Below are positions 55,982 to 64,000 of a stretch of 64,000 bases of DNA, piece by piece. Source of the stretch: Methylacidiphilum caldifontis (lineage in GTDB: Bacteria; Verrucomicrobiota; Verrucomicrobiia; Methylacidiphilales; Methylacidiphilaceae); assembly GCF_017310505.1 (NCBI RefSeq), contig NZ_CP065957.1, positions 1,860,001 through 1,924,000 of the forward strand, in the 5' to 3' direction. The notes under the pieces are model-generated. The model was given only the letters and a program-made list of their open reading frames with translations, did no database searches and was not told where the DNA came from. Within the stretch, counting starts at the first letter, position 1. Each line of letters opens with the position of its first letter. A program made the translations under genes and the position numbers.

Positions 55982-56372
55982 GGGTTATTCTTTTGTTGAC
56001 CAGAAAACCCAGTGCTTGTGCTTGAGCTTGCCTGCCCTTGGCTTTGGCTTTAGACTAAGTGGCAGTATATTGTTCGGTACTGCTGCAATAGCAACGTTTG
56101 ACCAAAATCGACTTTTTCGTCCTTCCGCGCAGAAATTGATTCTACGGTCACCGGTTCTCAAAAGACTAGGTTAAGCTGTTTAACTCTACAGCTGGGGCAA
56201 GCAAAAAGAAACGCTATCTTAAACGGATTGAGCACTTAGCCGATTGATGTTGGCTGGGTTGGATCAGCTAGGTCTATTCAGTGCGTTTTTAGCTTTATGC
56301 TGCAATGAGGATTTGCTTGACATAGCAAAGTTAGGAAGGATTAGGTAGTAGCTGAACCCTTCCAGGGATGTT
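55982..56372. other. Gene-free region between coaX and glpK
   Basis: About 390 bases with stops in all frames I read. The start contains repeated CTTG/GGCTTTG-like words (about 56020-56055). It looks less AT-rich than the surrounding spacers. It could be a decayed gene, but I recognise no product. The glpK promoter must lie here; I could not assign it. Confidence 0.4.
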
Positions 56373-57872
56373 ATGGGTGAATGGATTGGAATAATCGATC
56401 TAGGAACGACAAATACCAAGTTTCTAGTTTTTGATCGGAAAGGTCATGTTGTTTATTCATCCTTTAAGGAACACGGTTGGTATTGTCCAGAGAAAGGTTG
56501 GATTGAACAGGATGCTCTTGAGATTTATCACAATACCCTTAAGCTTGTTGAAGAGGCCTTTAAAGAAAAACCGACCCTAAAAAGGCAGTTAGCTGCTTTA
56601 GGCATAACCAACCAGAGGGAAACAACCATACTTTGGGATAAAAATACCGGAGTTCCCGTTTTCCGGGCCATCGTTTGGCTGGATAGCCGCACAACTGATC
56701 TGGTCCGTGAATTTTCTCAATCGAAAGATGGGATTTACCGTTACCATAAAAAAACAGGATTGCCCTTATCGAATTATTTTAGCGGGCTCAAACTTTTATG
56801 GCTCCTTCAGAATATAGCTGAAGCAAGGAAAAAAGCAGCATCTGGAGAACTCCTTTTTGGAACTTTTGACTCTTTTTTGCTTTGGAAATTGTCTGGTGGA
56901 CCACAAGGAGGACAACATCTCACCGATGTGACCAATGCTTCACGTACGCAGCTTTTCAATATCAATAGCTTGCAATGGGACAAAGAAATCTTGGAAGAAA
57001 TGGATATTCCCTCTTCTTTATTACCTCAGGTCGTTCCTTGTGATACAATTCTTTCGGAGGCTAAGATAGGCATTTTAAAAGGTTTACCCCTAGCCGGTAT
57101 TATTGGCGATCAACAGGCTTCTCTTATAGGACAAGGTTGTATAAACTTTGGAGAAGCAAAATGCACCTATGGTACAGGAGCTTTTCTTTTAGTCAATACG
57201 GCTAATCGTACTGTTTTTTCTCGGCTGGGACTGCTTACGACCATTGGCTATCGATTGAAGGGAAAAAAAGTATGTTATGCCTTAGAAGGGAGTACAGTTG
57301 CCGCTGGTTCAGCAGTGCGTTGGCTAAGGGAGTTGTTTAAACTAAAGGATGACAAAGATGTCGAACTGTTGGCCTCTAAAGTTAAAGACAATGGAGGAGT
57401 ATATTTTGTTCCCGCTTTTAGTGGGCTGTTTTCTCCATACTGGGATCCTTCAGCTCGAGCTGCAATATTGGGTTTGACATGGGATTGTCAAGATAGTCAT
57501 TTGGCCCGTGCGGTGTTGGAGGCTACGGCTTTTCAAGTTAAAGAGCTTTTTGATGCGATACAAAGGGAATGTGGAATGGAGATTGCCGAACTCAAAGTTG
57601 ATGGAGGAATGGTTAAAAATGAGCTGCTTATGCAGTTTCAAGCGGATGTTATAAACAGGAAATTACAGGTAGCCCAAAACCAGGAGACCACAGCTTTAGG
57701 CGCAGCATTTGTTGCAGGTTTAGCCGTTGGATTATTCCATGACATCGAAGAAATACATTCATGGAGGCGGACAAGTAAAGAATGGTTGCCAAAAATGGAG
57801 CAACTAGATCGAGAAAGACTTCTTGGTTACTGGAAAAAAGCGGTTCATAAAGCTTCAAAATGGATTGAGTAA
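56373..57872 (+). CDS. glpK: Glycerol kinase
   Basis: FGGY-family kinase making glycerol-3-phosphate, which feeds phospholipid synthesis or catabolism. The 499 residues match the family length. Motifs: IDLGTTNTKFLVFD (phosphate 1), GITNQRETTILWDKNTG, WLDSRT, GDQQASLIGQG, YGTGAFLLVNT, and VDGGMVKNELLMQFQADV. No glycerol facilitator or dehydrogenase gene is adjacent. It is an isolated gene between two gene-poor stretches. Confidence 0.95.
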   Translation: MGEWIGIIDLGTTNTKFLVFDRKGHVVYSSFKEHGWYCPEKGWIEQDALEIYHNTLKLVEEAFKEKPTLKRQLAALGITNQRETTILWDKNTGVPVFRAIVWLDSRTTDLVREFSQSKDGIYRYHKKTGLPLSNYFSGLKLLWLLQNIAEARKKAASGELLFGTFDSFLLWKLSGGPQGGQHLTDVTNASRTQLFNINSLQWDKEILEEMDIPSSLLPQVVPCDTILSEAKIGILKGLPLAGIIGDQQASLIGQGCINFGEAKCTYGTGAFLLVNTANRTVFSRLGLLTTIGYRLKGKKVCYALEGSTVAAGSAVRWLRELFKLKDDKDVELLASKVKDNGGVYFVPAFSGLFSPYWDPSARAAILGLTWDCQDSHLARAVLEATAFQVKELFDAIQRECGMEIAELKVDGGMVKNELLMQFQADVINRKLQVAQNQETTALGAAFVAGLAVGLFHDIEEIHSWRRTSKEWLPKMEQLDRERLLGYWKKAVHKASKWIE

Positions 57873-58502
57873 AAAATTCTCTAAATTCTTTGATTGTTTA
57901 TGTTGGCACGTTTTCTAACTTTAATAAGAAGTATCTTGGCAAAGTGGCTCTGCGCTTTTTCGATCCGTCTACCAAGAATGCAGTACAAGGCACTGCAAGG
58001 TCTTACTCAAGGTTTTCCTGTTCAAGTGTATAAAGTTCCATAAGATTCGAGCAGTTCAAAAAATTGCCACCCTAATATATCGAACAACCTGGAATGAACA
58101 CCTCTTCATGCCTGTTCATTAAGAAAATTGTTCGGATGATCGAGTAAAAAGCGGCTCTATAGGGGAGGGAAGGGGTTAAGGTTAACGATTCGCATTTTTT
58201 CCAGAGATGACAGCTTTTAGCTAGACCTGGAGCCACAACCGGGTCTTCTGGAGTTTGTGGAGAGCTGGCTATCGATAGCTGACCTAAGCCCATGTGAGTT
58301 GAAAGCTAAAGTGGTTTTAGGATATGTACAACGCATCTGCAGTCGCCATACAATACAATCGAGCAATGGAGTAGTAAGGATAAGAGGGTTCGCTCTCTCG
58401 TGGTTGGTCAATCCAGATGGATTGGTTTACAGTCCAGGAAGCTGAATTTCGAGGCAGTTGACTCTTTGGAATTACCCCAAATCACCCAAGAAAGGAAGTC
58501 GT
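57873..58502. other. Gene-free region after glpK
   Basis: About 630 bases with only short open frames on both strands. A plus-strand frame without stops at about 58257-58442 and overlapping minus-strand frames show no family pattern I know. I see no tRNA, transposase or clear terminator. It could be remains of a lost gene. Confidence 0.4.
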
Positions 58503-59117
58503 CTATTTGGATTCTTTTTTAGGAATAAATAATTTTTTGCCTACTGTTAAGGGAGAGTGAGCGGAGAGATTGTTGGCTTTGCATATATCTTCGACGGTCA
58601 CATTAACCCCACTTTTTCTGTAGGCATCGGCGATGCTCTCTAGGTTATCATTTTTTTGAATCACATAATAGTAACCTTTCTCGATTTTTTGTTCATTCCC
58701 ATTTTGAACTATTCTTTTAACCGATGCTCCTTTTTCTTTTTTTGACCCGGTTAAAGCTGATTTTTCCATCGAAGTAGCTATCTTTATTTTTTCTATTTCT
58801 TTTTGAAGCGTAGAAACTTGGTCTTTGAGGCTTTTAATTTCTTCTTTAATGTTCTGAATATTCAAGGAATCCGTTTCTACGTTTTGTTGAAGCTGATCTA
58901 GGATATCGACGGCTTTTAAAAGTTTTTTCTTTTCTTCCTCTCTATCCAGTTTTTTTGCAATTTCAGGAGTTTCTGGATCCTGGCTCTCTTGACAAAAAAG
59001 AGGTTGAGTTAAGAAAAACAAAAAAAAGCTAAGAAAAGGCAGAGAAAACTGGAATACAAAAGATAGGGATGATTGCTTGAAAAGCAATCCTTTCAATCGC
59101 CAACAAAGAAAATGCAT
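58503..59117 (-). CDS. Exported LysM-domain protein with a coiled coil
   Basis: The 204-residue protein has a hydrophobic export signal at about 17-43, an extended coiled coil at about 50-115 (QNVETDSLNIQNIKEEIKSLKDQVSTLQKEIEKIK), and a C-terminal LysM domain at about 150-200 (YYVIQKNDNLESIADAYRKSGVNVTVEDICKANNL then LTVGKKLFIP). LysM binds peptidoglycan, so it is probably a periplasmic wall-associated protein. The gene begins four bases after ligA ends, so they may share a transcript although their functions differ. Confidence 0.85.
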   Translation of the reverse strand: MHFLCWRLKGLLFKQSSLSFVFQFSLPFLSFFLFFLTQPLFCQESQDPETPEIAKKLDREEEKKKLLKAVDILDQLQQNVETDSLNIQNIKEEIKSLKDQVSTLQKEIEKIKIATSMEKSALTGSKKEKGASVKRIVQNGNEQKIEKGYYYVIQKNDNLESIADAYRKSGVNVTVEDICKANNLSAHSPLTVGKKLFIPKKESK

Positions 59118-59121
59118 ACTG

Positions 59122-61643
<2,522 letters not shown>

Positions 61644-63416
61644 ATGGGAAGATTATTAGGCATTGAAGGTGGAGGAACCTATACTCGGTGGATGGTTGTC
61701 AACGACCCGGAAGCAGAAGTCATTTGTGAAGGTAAGGAGGGGATAGGAAATTTTCATCTTTTGTCTTATGATCAACTCGTAGCTCTTTTCAGATCGATCA
61801 GGGAAAAAGCGGGAGAAAACATTGAACAAATAGGGGTCGGATTTGCGGGATGCCATTCCGAAAAAGAAAAAACTGTTCTTGAAGAAATTATACGAGATAC
61901 TTGGCCAGGGTCTAAAAAAATTGTCGTTGCTGAAGATAGTCGTTCTGCTTATGCCCGAGCCTTTGAACCCGGTCAGCAAGGCATCTTAGTTATAGGAGGA
62001 ACGGGTTCTAACGTAATCGGTTACAAAGAAGGGGTCTGGGAAAAAGCGGGAGGATGGGGTCAACTGGGTGATCCTGGAAGTGGTTATAGGATAGGTAGAG
62101 GAGGATTAGAAAGAATTTTTTTAGATTTTGATCTGACGAAGAAAAATTCAGCTCTTGCTCAGGCTTTTCTTAGTTATTGTTGTCTTAACGATCTTTCCGA
62201 GTTTCTTCGCTATGTACTGGCTCAATTTGGAAGAAAAGATTTTATTGCTTCTTTTGCTCCCATCGTTCTGGAAATGGCAGAAAAGGGGGATGAAAGCTCA
62301 CTTGAAATAGTAAAAAAAGAAGCTTCATCTCTGGCGTGGCGAGTACAGATAGTAGCCGAAAGGTTGCAATTTATCCAACCCCAGGTAGCCTTGGTTGGAG
62401 GACTCTTTGAGAATTCCTCGTTTTATGTGCGGATTTTTGGGGAGGAGTTGAAGCGGTTTCTGCCTTTTTCTAGGTATTTTGTATGTAACAGCCCTGGGCC
62501 TTGGGGAGCTCTCCGATTACTCAAACTTTCTTCCAGTCCCTTATCCATAAAAAGTGAGAGTTTACTTCCCGATGAACAGCAAAGAAAAGCCCTTGACCAA
62601 GCTTTAACTGAAGAAAGAAACCCTCGTTCTTCATCCCTCGAAAAGAAAACAGTAGATGAACTAGTCGATCTGTTTATTTCTGAAGAGACTTTTGTCCAAT
62701 CTGCATTGGAAAAATGCAGAAAAGAAATTACATCGGCCGTTTTGGCTGTCTGCTCAACATTGTCTCAAGGAGGAAGGCTTTTTTACGTTGGAGCAGGGAC
62801 AAGCGGAAGGCTAGGGGTACTAGATGCCAGCGAAATGCCACCCACTTTTAATGTTTCTCCTGAAATTGTCCAAGCCATCATGGCGGGTGGATCTGAAGCG
62901 GTTCTACGAAGCATGGAAGGCATAGAAGACGATAGGGAAGAAGGTTATAAGAGTATATTGAACCGGGGTATAACCCAAAAGGACATTGTTTGTGGAATTA
63001 GTGCAAGTGGAAGAACCCCGTTTGTCATTGCAGCCCTCGAAGCGGCCCAAGAAAGAGGAGCTCAAACAATCTTAGTGAGTTGTAACCCTCGTAGACCTCC
63101 TTGCCCTTATGCGGACTTAACGATCGATTTGCCGACTGGGCCAGAAATCGTTGCGGGATCAACGAGATTAAAAGCGGGTACAGCAACAAAGATTGTCTTG
63201 AACATGCTCAGTACGATAGCAATGATTCGAACAGGAAAGGTCAAAGATAACCTGATGATCAATCTTCAACCCAAGAGCATGAAGCTGCGTTATCGTTCCT
63301 TGCGTATCCTTATGACCCTTTATGGTCTGGATGAAAAAACCGCTGTTAAATTATTGGGAAAAAAAGGATGGTTACTCTCTGCGGTCATTGCTGAAATGGA
63401 ATCAGAAAAGGGATAA
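61644..63416 (+). CDS. Fused amino-sugar kinase and MurNAc-6-phosphate etherase
   Basis: Two-domain cytoplasmic protein of 590 residues. Residues 1-300 are a BadF/BadG/NagK-type ASKHA kinase: LLGIEGGGTYTRWMVV, VGFAGCHSE, VVAEDSRSAYARAF, VIGGTGSNVIG and WGQLGDPGSGYRIGR. Residues 319-590 are MurQ: LTEERNPRSSSLEKKTVDELVDLF, GGRLFYVGAGTSGRLGVLDASEMPPTFNV, EGIEDDREEG, GISASGRTPFVIAALEAA and GSTRLKAGTATKIVLNMLSTIAM. MurQ cleaves MurNAc-6-phosphate to GlcNAc-6-phosphate and lactate. The kinase half plausibly makes that substrate from MurNAc, so one chain could do both steps. NagZ at 15.4 kb belongs to the same recycling scheme. Confidence 0.92.
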   Translation: MGRLLGIEGGGTYTRWMVVNDPEAEVICEGKEGIGNFHLLSYDQLVALFRSIREKAGENIEQIGVGFAGCHSEKEKTVLEEIIRDTWPGSKKIVVAEDSRSAYARAFEPGQQGILVIGGTGSNVIGYKEGVWEKAGGWGQLGDPGSGYRIGRGGLERIFLDFDLTKKNSALAQAFLSYCCLNDLSEFLRYVLAQFGRKDFIASFAPIVLEMAEKGDESSLEIVKKEASSLAWRVQIVAERLQFIQPQVALVGGLFENSSFYVRIFGEELKRFLPFSRYFVCNSPGPWGALRLLKLSSSPLSIKSESLLPDEQQRKALDQALTEERNPRSSSLEKKTVDELVDLFISEETFVQSALEKCRKEITSAVLAVCSTLSQGGRLFYVGAGTSGRLGVLDASEMPPTFNVSPEIVQAIMAGGSEAVLRSMEGIEDDREEGYKSILNRGITQKDIVCGISASGRTPFVIAALEAAQERGAQTILVSCNPRRPPCPYADLTIDLPTGPEIVAGSTRLKAGTATKIVLNMLSTIAMIRTGKVKDNLMINLQPKSMKLRYRSLRILMTLYGLDEKTAVKLLGKKGWLLSAVIAEMESEKG

Positions 63417-63457
63417 CATAAGATCCGTTTTTAACTCTGCGTTTGCAAGGAAACGTT

Positions 63458-63485
63458 GGGTTTTAAGAGATTGTTAAACCCTTTT
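63458..63485 (+). terminator. Possible terminator after the kinase-MurQ gene
   Basis: GGGTTT at 63458-63463 pairs with AAACCC at 63476-63481, followed by TTTT, 40 bases after the stop. The tail overlaps the end of the convergent gatB. The stem is short; tentative. Confidence 0.35.
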
Positions 63486-64000
63486 ATGTTATTTCTCTTA
63501 ATTTTTTTTCCAACAGATCATGAATAATCTGTGGATTAGCTTTTCCCTTTGTCTTTTTCATCACGTAGCCTTTCAAGGCGTTAAGGGCCGCTACTTTTCC
63601 TGCTCGGTAATCTGAGACGCTCTTGGGGTTAGCATCAATTGCTTCTTTACAGAGTGCTTCAAGCATGTCCACGCTGGTTATCTGGCCCAGTCCTTGTTCT
63701 TGGACGATCACTGAAGGTCTTTTCTTTTCGCTTACCATCACTTTGACCATCTCTTTTGCCTGTTTCATATGAACCTGACCTTGGTCAACAAGGTTGGACA
63801 ATTCGCTAAAATATTCTGCAGGAAGCGGAATAGCTGTTTCGAAATCAGATACCAGGGCAAGATAATCGTTGATGAGAAAATTGGCTACAGCTACTTTATT
63901 GGAAGCGCTCTTTGCCGCTTTTTCAAAATAATCGGCAAGCTGCGGATCCGCAGCAAGAACGCTGGATTGATATTCGGAAAGCCCATAGGTTTCACAGAGT
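63484..64000 (-). CDS. gatB: Aspartyl/glutamyl-tRNA amidotransferase subunit B, C-terminal part
   Basis: Partial: the gene continues past the right edge. The 172 visible codons read through without a stop from 63999 and end at a TAA at 63484. They cover the helical linker and the GatB/YqeY tRNA-binding domain, with AVANFLINDYLAL, FSELSNLVDQGQVHMKQAKEMVKVM, and the hallmark ending ALNALKGYVMKKTKGKANPQIIHDLLEKKL. GatCAB converts mischarged Glu-tRNA-Gln or Asp-tRNA-Asn to the right form, so this organism probably uses the indirect route for Gln and/or Asn. Confidence 0.93.
   Translation of the reverse strand, partial: LCETYGLSEYQSSVLAADPQLADYFEKAAKSASNKVAVANFLINDYLALVSDFETAIPLPAEYFSELSNLVDQGQVHMKQAKEMVKVMVSEKKRPSVIVQEQGLGQITSVDMLEALCKEAIDANPKSVSDYRAGKVAALNALKGYVMKKTKGKANPQIIHDLLEKKLREIT

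Noticed and set aside
57873-58502. Possible transposase or insertion-sequence remnant after glpK
   Set aside because: No terminal inverted repeats, target duplications or transposase motifs could be found in either strand.

Overview
This window looks like a stretch of chromosomal housekeeping DNA from an AT-rich Gram-negative bacterium. It encodes a Kdo transferase for LPS, a TonB-ExbB-ExbD energiser, a periplasmic HtrA and the MreBCD-PBP2-RodA rod-shape machine. Gene content and protein style suggest the Verrucomicrobiota, most likely a Methylacidiphilum-like organism. That assignment is an inference from the reading; no database was searched. I see no plasmid, phage, insertion sequence, CRISPR array or rRNA operon. 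One tRNA gene (Asp-GTC) is present.

Layout. 0.2-7.1 kb, plus strand: exbB-exbD-tonB, trpE-trpG, glutamate dehydrogenase, an exported dienelactone-hydrolase-like protein with an altered triad, and a LipM/LplA-type enzyme. 7.1-9 kb: alanine dehydrogenase diverging from an FMN reductase, with palindromes between them. 9.6-13.1 kb: phoH-pgpH-like-ybeY-recO, tightly packed. 13.1-16.5 kb, minus: an Aas-like acyl-activating enzyme with a worn acyltransferase domain, and nagZ. 16.8-20.4 kb: acylphosphatase, then ilvH-ilvC-leuA. 21-23.8 kb, minus: PEP carboxylase. 24-30.2 kb, plus: xer recombinase, waaA, then an ABC exporter-SCO1-DUF420 group of the kind linked to cytochrome oxidase assembly, followed by an exported protein made of two copies of one domain. 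30.3-36.8 kb: aldehyde dehydrogenase, htpX, purD, two metallo-beta-lactamase-fold proteins on either side of tRNA-Asp, and an extended IF-1. 37-48.4 kb, minus: prc, serS, RNase G, rodA, PBP2, mreD, mreC, mreB. 48.5-53.2 kb: aroD, a proline-rich coiled-coil membrane protein, a chorismate mutase fused to an apparently degenerate prephenate-dehydratase region, trpS and a NYN-domain gene. 53.5-58 kb: htrA, coaX, glpK. 58.5-64 kb: LysM protein, ligA, a fused sugar kinase-MurQ gene, and the 3' part of gatB.

How the genes connect. Aromatic amino acid synthesis recurs (trpEG, aroD, the chorismate mutase fusion, trpS), as do branched-chain synthesis (ilvH, ilvC, leuA) and wall growth and recycling (mre/PBP2/rodA, nagZ, kinase-MurQ, LysM protein). 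The main interest lies in altered or rearranged proteins: the kinase-MurQ fusion, several apparent pseudoenzymes (DLH-like, MBL-like, PlsC-like and PheA-like domains that lack their usual key residues), a PgpH without its extracellular domain, and the tandem-domain exported protein beside the SCO1 group. I found no clear defence system or other wholly new multi-gene system.
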